A stretch of 64,000 nucleotides of DNA from Rhodobacteraceae bacterium MED-G08 (GCA_002457055.1 NTKT01000008.1:1-64000), one strand, 5' to 3'; numbered from the stretch's first letter, positions 45,008 to 56,316 are shown. Translations and numbers: made by a program. Notes: generated by a model not told the origin, from the sequence alone.

Positions 45008-46189
45008 TTATTTTAACTTACAATCAGCTGCAAATGGGTCTTGGTGATTTTTAAATACAGTATCAACTACCTCTGTAGTCCAATTGCCATCCGAATCTTC
45101 AACAACCTCTCTCAGGTAAAAGTTTTGAATTGGAAAGTTATTATTCCCGTAAGAATATTTACCCCTAACTGAATTATAATTAGCGCTTTTCAGTGCAGAT
45201 CGGAGACCAGCAACATCACTCATATCGCCATCAACCGCCGTCACAGCAGACGCTATCATATTAATAGTGTCATAAGACTGGGCAGCATAGAATGAAGGAT
45301 ATTTACCAAACTGTTTTTTGAAATCGTTAACAAACTTCTTATTCGCTTGATTATCTAAAGAGGGATCCCACTGTTGTGTTACTTTTGACCCCACTATTCC
45401 GGAGAAATTTGCAGCCTGTAGTTTGGGTAGTGAAATACCATCTATCGTAAATACGGAATACAAGGGCAGCAAATCCTTTAAACCTGCCTGGTGATATTGT
45501 TTTGTAAACGCTCCAGACGCAGCTCCAGGATAAAAAACAAACAATCCATCAGCTCCCGATACCTTTGCTTTAGCGAGTTCAGCTGAGAAGTCTAATTGGG
45601 CATCCGCACCCCATTTTGTTAGGTCTTTGCCAACTACTTGCCCTTTAAATGTACGTTCGATTCCAGCTACCATGTCTTTCCCTGCAGCATAATTGGGAGC
45701 CATTATGTAAAGCGATTTTATACCGACTTTATTAAAAACCTCGCCCATTGCCATTGGCGTTTGATCATTTTGCCATGAGGCGGAGAAGAAATTTTCGTGG
45801 CACAATTTGCTCGCCATTTGTGAAGGTCCTGCATTTGAGGAAATCAATATTTTCCCTGCATCCAATACAGACTTGCGCGATGCTAATAAGACATGGCTCC
45901 AAATATACCCTGCCATTATGTCAACCTTATCTTGTTTTAAAAGGCGATCTGTTACTTGCTTCCCAGTATCAGGTGCGAATCCATCATCACCAAACACTAC
46001 TTCAATTTTATGTGAGCCAGCTTTCCCATTCAAGTGTTCTAAGGCCAGGTTAACTGCATTTGTCATATCTTCACCGATAACAGCTGCTGGTGTTGTTAAT
46101 GTAGTAACAAATCCAATTTTAATTTCAGCAGAAACGGCCGATGATACCATAAAATTGCAAAAGATTATCGCCGCAAGTACTTTCTTCAT
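45008..46189 (-). CDS. Branched-chain amino acid-type ABC transporter substrate-binding protein
   Basis: The 393-residue protein is a periplasmic binding protein of the Peripla_BP_6 (LivJ/LivK) family. The signal peptide is about residues 1-21 (MKKVLAAIIFCNFMVSSAVSA, cleavage after VSA), followed by EIKIGFVTTLTTPAAVIGED. Further blocks are MAGYIWSHVLLASRKSVLDAGK, GADGLFVFYPGAASGAFTKQYHQAG and YAAQSYDTINMIASAV. Ligands of this family include branched-chain amino acids, other amino acids, urea or aromatic acids; the precise ligand cannot be read here. It is the first gene of the transporter operon. Confidence 0.9.
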   Translation of the reverse strand: MKKVLAAIIFCNFMVSSAVSAEIKIGFVTTLTTPAAVIGEDMTNAVNLALEHLNGKAGSHKIEVVFGDDGFAPDTGKQVTDRLLKQDKVDIMAGYIWSHVLLASRKSVLDAGKILISSNAGPSQMASKLCHENFFSASWQNDQTPMAMGEVFNKVGIKSLYIMAPNYAAGKDMVAGIERTFKGQVVGKDLTKWGADAQLDFSAELAKAKVSGADGLFVFYPGAASGAFTKQYHQAGLKDLLPLYSVFTIDGISLPKLQAANFSGIVGSKVTQQWDPSLDNQANKKFVNDFKKQFGKYPSFYAAQSYDTINMIASAVTAVDGDMSDVAGLRSALKSANYNSVRGKYSYGNNNFPIQNFYLREVVEDSDGNWTTEVVDTVFKNHQDPFAADCKLK

Positions 46190-46274
46190 TTTTCTCTCCT
46201 CAAAAAAAACGTAATTAGCAGAAAGAGCCTAGCACAAACTCACCTAAGGTAAACTTAGTTTATTAAATTTTTTA

Positions 46275-48983
46275 TTATAACCGACCATGGCAATGTTTAA
46301 ACTTCTTTCCAGAACCGCACGGGCAAATTTCATTCCTGCCGGTTGACTGCCAACCCGTTGGCATTTGTTCAGGTGGGGTTTTTGCTCCAAGTGGCAATTT
46401 TGAGTTTGACTTGGTAGTTTTTGTATTCTCTATTTTAGGAGCTACTTGCAGTTTCTTTTGTTCGTCTAAAAACTTGGCAACCATTGCATTGCGTTCGTCA
46501 TCAGTTAGGGGTCTCACCATGCTAAGCTGTTTTGTTACATCGTAACGTAAGCCATTTAAAAGACGCTCGAATAGCTGGAACGCTTCATTTTTATACTCAT
46601 TTAACGGATCTCTCTGAGCATAACCCCTAAAACCGACAACGGATCTCAAATGTTCCAGAGTTATAAGATGCTCTCGCCATTTAGTGTCAATTGTCTGAAG
46701 CAAAAGTTGTTTTTCCACTTGCTGCATTGCTTCCTTACCAAACGCTTTTGTTTTTTCAGCCATCATTGAATTCGCCGCATCTTCAATACGTTGGGTCAGC
46801 AACTCGTCATCTACACCTTCTTCATTTGCCCAGTCTTTGACAGGTAAATTAAGGTTCATACCATCCTTTAGCGCTCCTTTGAGACCATCTAGATCCCATT
46901 GGTCAGGATATGATTTTGGAGGAATATGAATATTTATCAGATCGTCAATTACGTCGTTACGCATATCATCAATGATTTCAGTTTGATCGTCGGCGCGCAT
47001 TATATCAAGGCGTTGTTCGAATATGGCAATTCTCTGATCATTCATTACATCGTCGAATTTCAGTAATTGTTTACGAATATCGAAATTTCGGGCTTCAACT
47101 TTAGACTGCGCGCGTTCAAGGGATTTATTTACCCATGGGTGTATAATTGCTTCCCCTTCTTCCATACCAAGGGTTGATAATACTTTGTCGAGTCTTTCCG
47201 ACCCAAATATACGCATCAAATCATCTTCTAAACTTAGAAAGAAACAGGTTTTGCCAGGATCACCTTGCCTGCCCGAGCGACCCCTTAACTGGTTATCAAT
47301 TCTACGGCTTTCGTGCCGTTCTGATGCTAACACAAATAAGCCACCGGCTTCTAAAACTTGGTTTTTCTCTTTCGAATGCTTTTCTTCAATAGTTTTACGT
47401 ATCTGTTCGGGTTTTGATTTTGGTTTTTTTTCTAGAGCTTCCAAGACCTCCATTTCCAGGTTGCCGCCTAATTGTATATCAGTGCCGCGGCCCGCCATGT
47501 TCGTCGCAATTGTTACCGCTCTAAACTTGCCAGCGTTAGCAACTATATATGCCTCTTGCTCATGTTGACGTGCATTTAAGACATTATGCTCGACACCAGA
47601 CTTTTTAAGTAAATCTGACAAAAGTTCAGATTTTTCAATTGATGTTGTCCCTAATAGAACTGGCTGGCCTTTTGAGTTCGCTTCTTTGACTTCTTTAACT
47701 ATGGCCTCGTATTTTTCTTTTGCAGTTCGGTAAACCCTGTCATCTTCATCTGATCTAGTCACAGGTTTATTTGTTGGAATTTCTAGCACCCCAAGCTTAT
47801 AAATTTCCATAAATTCGTCTGCTTCAGTTGCAGCAGTTCCTGTCATACCAGATAACTTCTCATACAGTCGAAAGTAGTTTTGGAACGTAACGCTAGCTAA
47901 CGTGACATTTTCTGGCTGAATCTCACAGCCCTCTTTTGCTTCAATCGCTTGGTGAAGGCCTTCTGACAATCGTCTTCCCGACATCATCCGTCCAGTAAAT
48001 TCATCGATTAAAACGACTTGTTTGTCTCTTACGATATAATCTTTATCTTTAGTAAAAAGTTTATGCGCCCTAAGCCCTTGATTAACATGATGGACCACAG
48101 TTGTACTCTCGGGATCGTAAAGGGATTGGTTTTCTGGAAGTAGGTCTCTTTCTCTGAGCTGTAGCTCCAAAAAATCGTTTCCTTCATCCGTAAAAGTAAC
48201 ATTTCTCGATTTTTCGTCGATTGTAAAATGCATTTCTTCTAAGGTTGGAATTAGTTTATCAATTTTTATATAAAGCTCTGATCGATCCTGAGCTGGACCA
48301 GATATAATTAATGGGGTCCTGGCCTCGTCTACTAAAATGCTATCAACTTCGTCTACAATAGCAAAATAATGATGTTTCTGAGCAATTTGATCTATACTTG
48401 GTTTCATATTATCGCGCAGATAATCAAAACCTAATTCATTATTTGTCGCGTACGTAATATCACAGGAGTATGCTTCTAGCTTTTCTTCATCCTCTTGCTG
48501 TGGATAAACGACCCCTGTTGTCATTCCTAGCGCAGTGTAAACTTTTGACATCCAGTCTGCATCTCGCTTTGCAAGATAATCATTCACTGTAACAATGTGC
48601 ACTCCTTTTCCAACAAGAGCATTTAAATATGCTGGAAAGGTAGCAACTAAAGTTTTACCTTCACCCGTCTTCATTTCGGAAATGTTACCTCGATGCAGAA
48701 AAATTCCTCCAAGCAATTGAACATCAAATGCCCGTAGATCTAACGCTCTCTTTGCGGCTTCACGGCAGTTCGCAAAAGCCTCTGGAAGTAACATATCTAA
48801 TGTTTCTCCCTTCTCGAGACGCTCTTTAAACTCTTTTGTTTTTGAGCTTATTTCACTATCAGAGAGAACGCTGAAATCTTTCTCTAACGCATTTATACTT
48901 TCGACGATATTTTGAGCTTCTCGTATTCGTCGATCATTTGGAGTGCCGAAAACCTTTTTTGCAATTTTTCCAAGACCTAACAT
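46275..48983 (-). CDS. secA: Protein translocase ATPase SecA
   Basis: SecA pushes preproteins through the SecYEG channel using ATP. The protein has about 902 residues from ATG 48983, preceded by AAGGA; an extra 6 residues from 49001 are less likely. It carries Walker [12 protein letters not shown], the DEAD-like DEVD ([21 protein letters not shown]), [13 protein letters not shown], the peptide-binding and helical wing domains, and a C-terminal zinc-binding tail [16 protein letters not shown] that binds SecB. The parvulin-type isomerase gene often found near it in Alphaproteobacteria is absent, and argJ is divergent across 357 bp. Confidence 0.98.
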   Translation of the reverse strand: MLGLGKIAKKVFGTPNDRRIREAQNIVESINALEKDFSVLSDSEISSKTKEFKERLEKGETLDMLLPEAFANCREAAKRALDLRAFDVQLLGGIFLHRGNISEMKTGEGKTLVATFPAYLNALVGKGVHIVTVNDYLAKRDADWMSKVYTALGMTTGVVYPQQEDEEKLEAYSCDITYATNNELGFDYLRDNMKPSIDQIAQKHHYFAIVDEVDSILVDEARTPLIISGPAQDRSELYIKIDKLIPTLEEMHFTIDEKSRNVTFTDEGNDFLELQLRERDLLPENQSLYDPESTTVVHHVNQGLRAHKLFTKDKDYIVRDKQVVLIDEFTGRMMSGRRLSEGLHQAIEAKEGCEIQPENVTLASVTFQNYFRLYEKLSGMTGTAATEADEFMEIYKLGVLEIPTNKPVTRSDEDDRVYRTAKEKYEAIVKEVKEANSKGQPVLLGTTSIEKSELLSDLLKKSGVEHNVLNARQHEQEAYIVANAGKFRAVTIATNMAGRGTDIQLGGNLEMEVLEALEKKPKSKPEQIRKTIEEKHSKEKNQVLEAGGLFVLASERHESRRIDNQLRGRSGRQGDPGKTCFFLSLEDDLMRIFGSERLDKVLSTLGMEEGEAIIHPWVNKSLERAQSKVEARNFDIRKQLLKFDDVMNDQRIAIFEQRLDIMRADDQTEIIDDMRNDVIDDLINIHIPPKSYPDQWDLDGLKGALKDGMNLNLPVKDWANEEGVDDELLTQRIEDAANSMMAEKTKAFGKEAMQQVEKQLLLQTIDTKWREHLITLEHLRSVVGFRGYAQRDPLNEYKNEAFQLFERLLNGLRYDVTKQLSMVRPLTDDERNAMVAKFLDEQKKLQVAPKIENTKTTKSNSKLPLGAKTPPEQMPTGWQSTGRNEICPCGSGKKFKHCHGRL

Positions 48984-49340
48984 TTCATTCCTTACCCACA
49001 AAGGATTTAAGTTTGATGATCAGTGCTTCTATGGTCAGAAAACCTTAAAAGTTTTAAGCACGCTAGTAAAAATACTCTATGCGATTTAAGGGGATGCATA
49101 AAAAGTGTCAACGTTCTCTGCAACTTTAGAATAGGTTTAGTAGCTTTATTTATAAGCAAAGATAATCTTTGTGGGTTTTTGATTTAAGTATATCGCCGTA
49201 ATCGGTTGAGTAAATTACATATCTAAACAATTCTTAATCAATATAGACCCTAATGTATTTGTCGATTAAAAGAGCTACACAAAATGTATCAAATTCTACT
49301 ATTTTTAACGGTAATACAGATATCAGTATAGGGTTATGCA
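48984..49340. other. Intergenic region between secA and argJ
   Basis: This 357-bp AT-rich gap separates divergent secA and argJ and is the only stretch longer than 300 bp without a gene. It should contain both promoters. A short stem CAAAGA/TCTTTG at 49157-49171 followed by TGGGTTTTT is a weak terminator-like hairpin on the plus strand. I see no ORF, tRNA or clear repeat in it. Confidence 0.7.
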
Positions 49341-50573
49341 ATGTCAATAGTATCAAATATCTCCCCGTTGGCTCCTAAAAATTTTCCAATTATGCATTCC
49401 ATTTCAGGAGTAAGATTTGCCACGGCGAACGCTGGTATAAAATCAGGAAATAGTGAAGACGCTACTCTTATTCTCTTAGAACCTGAAACTGTAATTGCTG
49501 GTTTATTCACCAGCTCAATGACGAGGTCTGCGCCTGTAATTGATTGTCAAAATAAAATTGGCATCAACGTTGAGAAAACAGGGGCTGCAATAATTGTAAA
49601 CTCGGGTAATGCAAATGCTTTCACTGGTCGGCATGGTGAGTTGGCGGTTAGAGAAATCATTGCGGAGCTTTCAACAAGAGTGCAGATACCAGTAGAGAGA
49701 ATATTCTCATCATCAACGGGAGTAATAGGTGAGTTGCTAGAATATCAAAAAATAATAAACGTATTTGATTATCTGGTTGACTCACTTCACGTTTCAAAAA
49801 TAGAGAATGCTGCTCGGGCTATAATGACTACAGATACCTTTCCTAAGGGTAGTAGTGTTAAAGTCAGTTCGAGTGGAGGCAAAATAACAATTTCGGGCAT
49901 TGCAAAAGGGTCAGGTATGATCGCTCCGAATATGGGCACTATGCTAGTATATATTTTTACAGATGCTCTAATTGATAAAAATGATTTGCAGTCAATTGTT
50001 TCAGATTTAAATGACGAAACATTCAACTGTATTACTGTTGATAGTGATACCTCAACTTCTGATACTTTATTAGTTAGTGCAACTGGCAAAAGTGGTATTC
50101 AAGTGAATAAAAATGATCTAGACTTTCGTGAGGGATTACGAAAAGTGATGCTTGATTTGGCGCATCAAGTCGTATGTGATGGAGAGGGTGCAAGCAAGTT
50201 TATTGAGGTTAGTGTCACTGGTGCTGTAGACCGAAAAGAAGCTAAGTTGCACGCTATGTCTATAGCCAACTCCCCTTTGGTAAAAACTGCTGTTGCTGGA
50301 GAAGATCCAAACTGGGGAAGAATTGTTATGGCAATCGGCAAGTCAGGTGCATCTGCTGATAGAGATAAATTGTCAATAAGATTAGGGGATATTTTGGTAG
50401 CAGAAGATGGATGGGTATCTCCACATTATAAAGAGTCTGATGGTGCTGCATATATGAAACGCCAACGTTTGAATTTAAATGTTGATTTAGGCATAGGTAC
50501 AGGCAGTGCAAAGGTCTGGACCTGCGATCTGACCAACAGGTACATAGAAATAAATGCAGACTATAGATCATGA
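49341..50573 (+). CDS. argJ: Glutamate N-acetyltransferase / amino-acid acetyltransferase ArgJ
   Basis: ArgJ makes N-acetylglutamate and recycles acetyl from N-acetylornithine, giving ornithine in arginine synthesis. The 410-residue precursor is expected to cleave itself before the nucleophilic threonine T200 in the KGSGMIAPNMGTMLVYIFTD segment, giving alpha and beta chains. VNSGNANAFTGRHGE and FSSSTGVIGELL, and the C-terminal DPNWGRIVMAIGKSG, are strong family blocks. It is divergent from secA and its end overlaps mutT by four bases (ATGA). Confidence 0.97.
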   Translation: MSIVSNISPLAPKNFPIMHSISGVRFATANAGIKSGNSEDATLILLEPETVIAGLFTSSMTRSAPVIDCQNKIGINVEKTGAAIIVNSGNANAFTGRHGELAVREIIAELSTRVQIPVERIFSSSTGVIGELLEYQKIINVFDYLVDSLHVSKIENAARAIMTTDTFPKGSSVKVSSSGGKITISGIAKGSGMIAPNMGTMLVYIFTDALIDKNDLQSIVSDLNDETFNCITVDSDTSTSDTLLVSATGKSGIQVNKNDLDFREGLRKVMLDLAHQVVCDGEGASKFIEVSVTGAVDRKEAKLHAMSIANSPLVKTAVAGEDPNWGRIVMAIGKSGASADRDKLSIRLGDILVAEDGWVSPHYKESDGAAYMKRQRLNLNVDLGIGTGSAKVWTCDLTNRYIEINADYRS

Positions 50574-50968
50574 AAGTTATAATAGTATCAGCGGTTGCAC
50601 TTATTGATCGAGATGGAAGAGTTTTAATAGCCCAAAGGCCCAGTGGGAAAAGCATGGAGGGTTTGTGGGAATTTCCCGGCGGTAAAATTGAGCCTGGGGA
50701 AACTCCAGAGGATGCCTTAATTAGAGAACTTTATGAAGAACTAGGAATTGAAACCTGGTCAAGTTGTCTAGCTCCCCTTACCTTCGCCAGTCATGGGTAC
50801 TCAGATTTTCATCTATTGATGCCGCTTTTCGCTTGTCGAAAGTGGGAGGGAACACCCAAAGCTAAAGAAGGTCAGAACTTAAAATGGGTGCATGTAAACA
50901 GCTTAAAAGAATTTCCAATGCCGGCTGCAGATATTCCACTAATATCGGTTCTTAGAGATTGGCTATGA
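50570..50968 (+). CDS. mutT: 8-oxo-dGTP diphosphatase MutT
   Basis: MutT removes 8-oxo-dGTP from the nucleotide pool and so prevents A:T to C:G mutations. The 132-residue protein has the complete Nudix box, GKIEPGETPEDALIRELYEELGIE (GxGGx5Ex7REUxEExGU pattern), and the N-terminal VSAVALIDRDGRVLIAQRP. SMEGLWEFPGGK is the usual block preceding it. Its ATG lies inside the argJ stop (ATGA). It converges with infB, 2 nt away. Confidence 0.95.
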   Translation: MKVIIVSAVALIDRDGRVLIAQRPSGKSMEGLWEFPGGKIEPGETPEDALIRELYEELGIETWSSCLAPLTFASHGYSDFHLLMPLFACRKWEGTPKAKEGQNLKWVHVNSLKEFPMPAADIPLISVLRDWL

Positions 50969-50970
50969 TG

Positions 50971-53451
50971 TTAATCTAGGCTCCGCTCGATTTCTTGTCG
51001 CTCAAAAATCTCAATAACATCATCGTTTCTGATATCCTCATAATTCTCAAAAGCCATACCGCATTCTTGTCCTGATTGCACTTCGGGCACCTCATCCTTG
51101 AAGCGCTTAAGTGTTTTAAGTGTACCCTCATGTATGACAACATCGTCACGCAGCAAGCGAACGCCAGCGCTACGTCGCGCAACGCCCTCTGTTACTATAC
51201 AACCTGCAACTTTACCTACTCCAGATACTTTGAACACTTCTTTGATTTGAGCATAACCTATGAAATTTTCACGGATTTCTGCTGATAGAAGTCCACTTGC
51301 AGCAGCTTTGACATCATCAACTAGGTCATAGATTACAGAGTAATATCTGACTTCAACACCCTTTTGATTTGCGACCTGACGAGCAGAGGTGTTCGCGCGT
51401 ACATTAAATCCAATTACTGGTGCATTAGAGGCTTCGGCTAGGCTTATATCTGTGTTTGTAATAGCTCCAACACCATAGTGTAACACACGAACTCTAACTT
51501 CATCATTTCCAATCTTTTCCATTGCCTGTACAATTGCTTCTGCGGAACCTTGCACATCAGCTTTAACTAAAATTTGAAGCTCTGAAACATTTTTGTCTTC
51601 TTTAGCTTTTGCCATCATTTGTTCTAAAGTGGATGCCCCAGCAGTAGCTCGTTTCTCCTTTGCAACTGCAATTCGGTAGTCTGCAATCTCTCTCGCCTGG
51701 GCCTCAGTTTCAACAACGTTCAAAACATCACCAGCTTCGGGTGTCCCATTTAATCCTAGCACTTCGACGGGTACTGAAGGTCCTGCGGTATCAACACGTT
51801 TGCCCTGGTCATTGATAAGTGCTCTCACTTTACCCCATTGTTCGCCTACAACAAAGATATCACCCTGTTGCAAAGTCCCGCGTTGAACTAGCACGGTTGC
51901 TACGGGTCCGCGTCCCACATCTAGTTGAGCTTCAATCACTGCACCCTGAGCAGCCCTGTTTGGGTTCGCAGTAAGTTCCAATATTTCTGCCTGTAGCGCT
52001 ATAGCTTCGAGTAATTCATCCAATCCAGTTCCATTTATTGCCGAGACTTCGACATCTTGGACTTCGCCAGAAAGTTTTTCTACGATTACTTCATGTTGAA
52101 GTAGATCAGTCCTCACCTTATCTGGGTTCGCTTCGGTTCGGTCAACCTTGTTAATAGCAACAATCATTGGAACATTTGCAGCCTTCGCATGATTTATTGC
52201 CTCCACTGTTTGTGGCATGACAGCGTCATCTGCAGCTACCACTAAAACTACAATATCGGTAACTTGAGCACCCCTTGAGCGCATGGAGGTGAATGCAGCG
52301 TGCCCCGGAGTATCAAGAAAACTTATTATATCACCTCGTTTTGTCTCGACTTGGTACGCCCCGATATGCTGTGTAATTCCGCCTGCTTCTCCAGCTGTTA
52401 CCTTGGTGTTTCTAATTGCATCCAGCAAAGATGTTTTGCCGTGATCTACGTGCCCCATTATTGTTACTACTGCTGGTCTGGGCTTTAGATCAGATTCAGC
52501 GTCTTTCACCTCATTGATAACATCCTCGACGTCTGCATCTGAAACTCTTACGACTTTGTGTCCAAATTCTTCGACGATTAACTCAGCAGTATCGGCATCA
52601 ATTACTTGGTTCTGGGTTACCATCATACCCATTTTCATAAGCGCTTTTACAACTTCTGCTACACGCTCTGCCATTCTATTTGCTAATTCAGAAACGACTA
52701 TGGCCTCAGGTATTTGAACGTCTCTTACAACTTTTTCGCGCTCCTGCATTTGGCCCATCGCTTTTTGACGTGCTCGTTCTTGTTTGCGCTTCATTGCGGC
52801 CATTGATTTTTGTCGACCGCCTTCACCCTCTAGGGCTTGACTTATAGTTAACTTGCCAGATCTCCGACCAAATCCTTCACGACCCTTTGTGTTTCGTCTT
52901 TCACTAGGTTCATCCTCGCGAGTTTTCTTTCTTTGTACTGACTGAGGGTGTTTTTGCTCCTTCAACACAGTTTCTGGGTCACCTTTTGGCACAGGCGTAT
53001 TAAGGGCAGCCTGTTTTGCTAGTTCCTCGGCTTCTACTCTTGCCTTTTCTTCATCAGCTTTTTTGCGAGCCCGGTCTTCAGCATCTCTCTGTTCTTTTTC
53101 TTTAGCTTCCTGCTCAGCTATTCTTCTGTCGCGCTCTTCTTGCCTATTTTGTTCTTCAGCTATACGTTCCGATTTTTCTTCTGCTTCGCGAGCTTTTGCA
53201 GCTTGCAAAGCTTTCATTCGACGTTCCATTTCTGCATCTGTAACACCAGAAGGTCTTGCACTAGCCGTTTTCTCTGTGGCCTGTGTTCCATCCATAGGTT
53301 TTGCAGTGCCAGATTTTGGCACAACTATCCGTTTACGTTTGGTTTCGACAACAACACTCTTGCTACGGCCGTGGCTAAAGCTTTGTTTGACATTACCTGC
53401 GCGGGGTCCACCCCGCAGACCTAGAGTTTTTTTGCCATCACTATCGCTCAT
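50971..53451 (-). CDS. infB: Translation initiation factor IF-2
   Basis: IF-2 brings initiator fMet-tRNA to the 30S subunit and promotes subunit joining. The 826-residue protein has a long charged N-terminal region (about 1-250, heavily Glu/Lys/Arg, including runs such as [20 protein letters not shown] that are probably helical), then the GTPase: G1 [14 protein letters not shown]3 [15 protein letters not shown]4 AINKVDR, G5 [12 protein letters not shown]. Domains II, III and IV follow ([39 protein letters not shown]). The 11-nt overlap with ylxR upstream is typical of this operon. Confidence 0.98.
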   Translation of the reverse strand: MSDSDGKKTLGLRGGPRAGNVKQSFSHGRSKSVVVETKRKRIVVPKSGTAKPMDGTQATEKTASARPSGVTDAEMERRMKALQAAKAREAEEKSERIAEEQNRQEERDRRIAEQEAKEKEQRDAEDRARKKADEEKARVEAEELAKQAALNTPVPKGDPETVLKEQKHPQSVQRKKTREDEPSERRNTKGREGFGRRSGKLTISQALEGEGGRQKSMAAMKRKQERARQKAMGQMQEREKVVRDVQIPEAIVVSELANRMAERVAEVVKALMKMGMMVTQNQVIDADTAELIVEEFGHKVVRVSDADVEDVINEVKDAESDLKPRPAVVTIMGHVDHGKTSLLDAIRNTKVTAGEAGGITQHIGAYQVETKRGDIISFLDTPGHAAFTSMRSRGAQVTDIVVLVVAADDAVMPQTVEAINHAKAANVPMIVAINKVDRTEANPDKVRTDLLQHEVIVEKLSGEVQDVEVSAINGTGLDELLEAIALQAEILELTANPNRAAQGAVIEAQLDVGRGPVATVLVQRGTLQQGDIFVVGEQWGKVRALINDQGKRVDTAGPSVPVEVLGLNGTPEAGDVLNVVETEAQAREIADYRIAVAKEKRATAGASTLEQMMAKAKEDKNVSELQILVKADVQGSAEAIVQAMEKIGNDEVRVRVLHYGVGAITNTDISLAEASNAPVIGFNVRANTSARQVANQKGVEVRYYSVIYDLVDDVKAAASGLLSAEIRENFIGYAQIKEVFKVSGVGKVAGCIVTEGVARRSAGVRLLRDDVVIHEGTLKTLKRFKDEVPEVQSGQECGMAFENYEDIRNDDVIEIFERQEIERSLD

Positions 53452-54079
53452 TTAGTTGTCTTTTCCTTTCAGGTGATTTCTCACCAAAATTCCGTCGAAG
53501 ACCTGTTAACCGGTGCGCCTCCTGTACTATACGTTTAGCTAAACCACCAGATGTAACTGCACAATGAATTGCATTTTGTCTCCCAAATGCCTCTCCCAAT
53601 TCCAGTGAGCTTAAGCAGCCAATGAATTTTGCTTTATCTGGCGTGCTAAGTTTTGACTTGCCCCTACCAGAACCATCATACGCTTGTATCAGTAGTAAAA
53701 CTTTATCTTTTGAAAGCCACTCCTTCACCTTTTCATAGCCACATACTGCTTGGCCAGCTTTACGTGCCAAACGAATAAGATCTAGTAACCTTTTTGATTG
53801 GAGGCATTCTATCTCAGAAATTAAATTCTCTTTCACTTTTAAAGTTTTTTTGGCCGACTTCTCAAACAGATTTTTTTCTATAGCCAATTTCAAAGATAAT
53901 TGATTAGCCGAGACCCACAGACCCCTTCCTGGTAATTTTGCAGCCAAATCGGGCAGAACTTGACTGTCCGGGCCGATTATAAAACGGTACATTGCGTCTC
54001 TATCTCCAATTTTACCAGTTGCGATACACTTTCTTTCGTTACCCTGTAGTATATCTTTATGCTCAAAAGTGTCTGTCAT
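53441..54079 (-). CDS. ylxR: YlxR-family RNA-binding protein (DUF448 + L7Ae-like)
   Basis: The protein is a fusion of a YlxR-type (DUF448) domain and an L7Ae-like RNA-binding domain, as is common in Alphaproteobacteria between nusA and infB. The first part has [22 protein letters not shown] and [11 protein letters not shown]; the second begins around residue 120 with [21 protein letters not shown], a ribosomal L7Ae-like signature. I start it at ATG 54079, two bases before the nusA stop, giving about 212 residues; the open frame extends to 54139. Function is an RNA-binding role linked to translation or ribosome assembly. Confidence 0.9.
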   Translation of the reverse strand: MTDTFEHKDILQGNERKCIATGKIGDRDAMYRFIIGPDSQVLPDLAAKLPGRGLWVSANQLSLKLAIEKNLFEKSAKKTLKVKENLISEIECLQSKRLLDLIRLARKAGQAVCGYEKVKEWLSKDKVLLLIQAYDGSGRGKSKLSTPDKAKFIGCLSSLELGEAFGRQNAIHCAVTSGGLAKRIVQEAHRLTGLRRNFGEKSPERKRQLNER

Positions 54080-54080
54080 G

Positions 54081-55694
54081 TTAACTTTCTTGTAAATTTT
54101 CCTCTTCAGCTTCGGCAGAATTAACTGGCGAAATTTCATCTGGATTTACCCATCCCAGAATAACTCGTGCTGTCATAATTAGATCTTGGGCCTCTTCAAG
54201 AGTGACGCCAAAAGTTTCCAAAAGTCCGTCATCTTTAACTCTTTCACCGTCAACCGTTGTCCAGCCTCCCGCGAGTTCCCAGTCGGCGCATTTTGCAAAC
54301 TCTTCAACATTCTTTATTCCATCATCAGCCAGAGCAAGTAGCATTTTTGGAGATAGCCCATCAAAGTTTAGCAATGCTTCCTCTACACCCAGATCGCGCA
54401 ATTTGTCTAAAGCTTCCTGGGCTTCTTTCTCAAGGAACTCACGAGCGCGGGTTTGCAGCTCACTGGCTGTCTCCTCGTCCACCCCGTCAATTACCATTAA
54501 CTCATCTAATTCGACGTAAGCTACTTCTTCCAAACTCGCGAAACCTTCAGAAACAAGGAGTTGGGCAAAAAATTCGTCCAAATCCAGAGTATCCATGAAC
54601 AAAGTAGTACGCTCTTCAAATTCTTTTTGGCGCCGTGCGGACTCCTCAGCCTCAGTCAGGATATCGATATCAAGATTGGTTAACTGACTAGCTAAGCGAA
54701 CATTTTGCCCTCTACGCCCAATTGCAAGAGATAGTTGATCGTCTGGAACAACGACCTCAATTTTCCCAGCCTCTTCATCCAAAACAACTTTACTTACTTC
54801 TGCAGGCTGCAGCGCATTCACCAAAAATGTTGGTTGGTCCTCATTCCATGGAATAATATCGATTTTTTCACCCTGCAATTCGTTTACAACAGCTTGAACG
54901 CGGCTGCCTCGCATTCCAACACAAGCTCCAACGGGATCAATTGAGCCATCATTCGTAAATACTGATATTTTTGCGCGTGATCCAGGATCTCTTGAAACCG
55001 ATTTGATTTCGATGATTCCCTCATAGATTTCGGGAACTTCCATTTTAAATAGTTCAGCCATAAATTCAGGCGCTGTTCTCGATAAAAAGATTTGAGGGCC
55101 TCTCATTTCTCTTCTTACCTCTTTTATGTAACACCGGATCCTGTCTCCGGAGCGGTAACTCTCGCGGCCAATTTTTTCATTTCTCCGAAGCATTGCCTCG
55201 CCTCTTCCAACATCAACTATAACGTTCCCGTATTCCTCACGTTTCACAACACCGTTTATTATTGTACCAGCACGATCCTTAAATTCTTCGAACTGTCTGT
55301 CACGCTCTGCTTCTCGTACTTTTTGTAAAATTACTTGCTTAGCTGATTGAGCTGCGATACGTCCCATGTCGACTGGAGGTATTTCCTCAATGAATTGCTG
55401 TCCAACTTCTGGGTTTTCCATATATTGCTTGGCTTGTTCCACGGTCATTTCAGCTTGGTAATTCTCTAAAAGTTCTTCTTCTACAACTGTGCGAACACGT
55501 CGGAATGTCGCTCGACCAGTCTTTCTGTCAATAGAAACTTGTATATCCATTTCAGAGCCGTAGCGTGATTTAGCTGCTCGCGCTAAACTTTCCTCCATAG
55601 CTTCCACTACTAGACTTGGATCGATCATTTTTTCGCGTGCTACAGCTTCAGCTGTTTGCAACAATTCTAACTGATTTGCGGAAGTTATAGCCAT
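54081..55694 (-). CDS. nusA: Transcription termination/antitermination factor NusA
   Basis: NusA controls RNA polymerase pausing, termination and antitermination. The 537-residue protein has the NTD (MAITSANQLELLQTAEAVAREK to ETLLENY region), S1 domain (GTIINGVVKREEYGNVIVDVG), KH domains (IEIKSVSRDPGSRAKISVFTND and VGACVGMRGSRVQAVVNELQGEKIDII), NusA-type helix-hairpin-helix repeats, and an acidic C-terminus. The second KH domain has AIGRRGQNVRLASQLT. The operon order rimP-nusA-ylxR-infB is standard. Confidence 0.98.
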   Translation of the reverse strand: MAITSANQLELLQTAEAVAREKMIDPSLVVEAMEESLARAAKSRYGSEMDIQVSIDRKTGRATFRRVRTVVEEELLENYQAEMTVEQAKQYMENPEVGQQFIEEIPPVDMGRIAAQSAKQVILQKVREAERDRQFEEFKDRAGTIINGVVKREEYGNVIVDVGRGEAMLRRNEKIGRESYRSGDRIRCYIKEVRREMRGPQIFLSRTAPEFMAELFKMEVPEIYEGIIEIKSVSRDPGSRAKISVFTNDGSIDPVGACVGMRGSRVQAVVNELQGEKIDIIPWNEDQPTFLVNALQPAEVSKVVLDEEAGKIEVVVPDDQLSLAIGRRGQNVRLASQLTNLDIDILTEAEESARRQKEFEERTTLFMDTLDLDEFFAQLLVSEGFASLEEVAYVELDELMVIDGVDEETASELQTRAREFLEKEAQEALDKLRDLGVEEALLNFDGLSPKMLLALADDGIKNVEEFAKCADWELAGGWTTVDGERVKDDGLLETFGVTLEEAQDLIMTARVILGWVNPDEISPVNSAEAEEENLQES

Positions 55695-55697
55695 TTT

Positions 55698-56273
55698 CTA
55701 CTCCTCATTATTTTCCAACTGGGTTTCAATTTCGTCAAAGTTTTCTTCATTCAAAATACCTGCCTTAGTATTTTTCTTAAGCATTTTTTTAATTAAATCA
55801 TCCGATAAAACTAATCTCGCATCTGAAAGCCAAGTAAATTTTAAACCAATGGTACCTTCCTCAAGGTTGATAAGCACTTCATCATTATTTAACCCAGCCA
55901 AAACGCCTCTAAATCGTCGTCGTCCATCAATTAGTTCCGTTGTTTCTACCTTGGCTTCAAAACCTTGGAATGAGTCAAAATCTTTTTTTCTTGTAAGCGG
56001 TCGATCGATGCCAGGGCTTGAAATCTCTAATGTATAATTTTCTGGTATTGGATCCTCTACATCTAAGATTGTTCCGACTGATGTATTAATTTCTGCTAAC
56101 TCATCAACTCCTATTTGACCGTCTAAGCGATCAGCCATAATCTGTAAGGTGCTAGGATTACCATTGGATAATCTAACTCGCACCATTTCAAATCCTAAAT
56201 CCTCTAAAATTGGATTTAAGAGTTCTGCAAGTTTTTTATCCATATAGGATTTTGCTATTAAGTTGTTAATCAT
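55698..56273 (-). CDS. rimP: Ribosome maturation factor RimP
   Basis: RimP helps mature the 30S subunit by aiding uS12 binding. The protein has about 191 residues from ATG 56273. It shows the two beta-sheet domains: [20 protein letters not shown], the [21 protein letters not shown] element and [20 protein letters not shown], followed by the C-terminal SH3-like domain ([20 protein letters not shown]). The [19 protein letters not shown] start resembles other alphaproteobacterial RimP proteins. The frame opens at 56285. A strong intrinsic terminator lies in its leader (56284-56305), which suggests attenuation. Confidence 0.95.
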   Translation of the reverse strand: MINNLIAKSYMDKKLAELLNPILEDLGFEMVRVRLSNGNPSTLQIMADRLDGQIGVDELAEINTSVGTILDVEDPIPENYTLEISSPGIDRPLTRKKDFDSFQGFEAKVETTELIDGRRRFRGVLAGLNNDEVLINLEEGTIGLKFTWLSDARLVLSDDLIKKMLKKNTKAGILNEENFDEIETQLENNEE

Positions 56274-56283
56274 TATCTCATAC

Positions 56284-56305
56284 AAAAAAACGGGCCTGCG
56301 GCCCG
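56284..56305 (-). terminator. Intrinsic terminator in the rimP leader (attenuator candidate)
   Basis: On the minus strand, CGGGCC-GCA-GGCCCG (56305-56291) forms a 6-bp, entirely GC stem with a 3-base loop, directly followed by a run of seven T (56290-56284). This is a textbook intrinsic terminator, ending 11 nt before the rimP ATG. The next minus-strand gene upstream is at 58222-58470, so it cannot serve a preceding gene. A Rho-independent attenuator called the rimP leader is known in Gammaproteobacteria. Confidence 0.75.
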
Positions 56306-56316
56306 CTGCGTTAAAT

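Noticed and set aside
45807-46214. 135-codon plus-strand ORF antisense to the liv binding protein
   Set aside because: It overlaps the signal peptide and first domain of a clearly recognised protein; the translation resembles no family.
49157-49180. Terminator or small RNA in the secA-argJ gap
   Set aside because: The CAAAGA/TCTTTG stem is short and AT-rich with a 3-base loop; no upstream transcript on the plus strand is evident, so I only mention it in the intergenic entry.
53063-53455. 130-codon plus-strand ORF antisense to the infB N-terminus
   Set aside because: It is Ser/Ala/Cys-rich and mirrors the repetitive Glu/Lys/Arg codons of IF-2; no independent evidence supports it.
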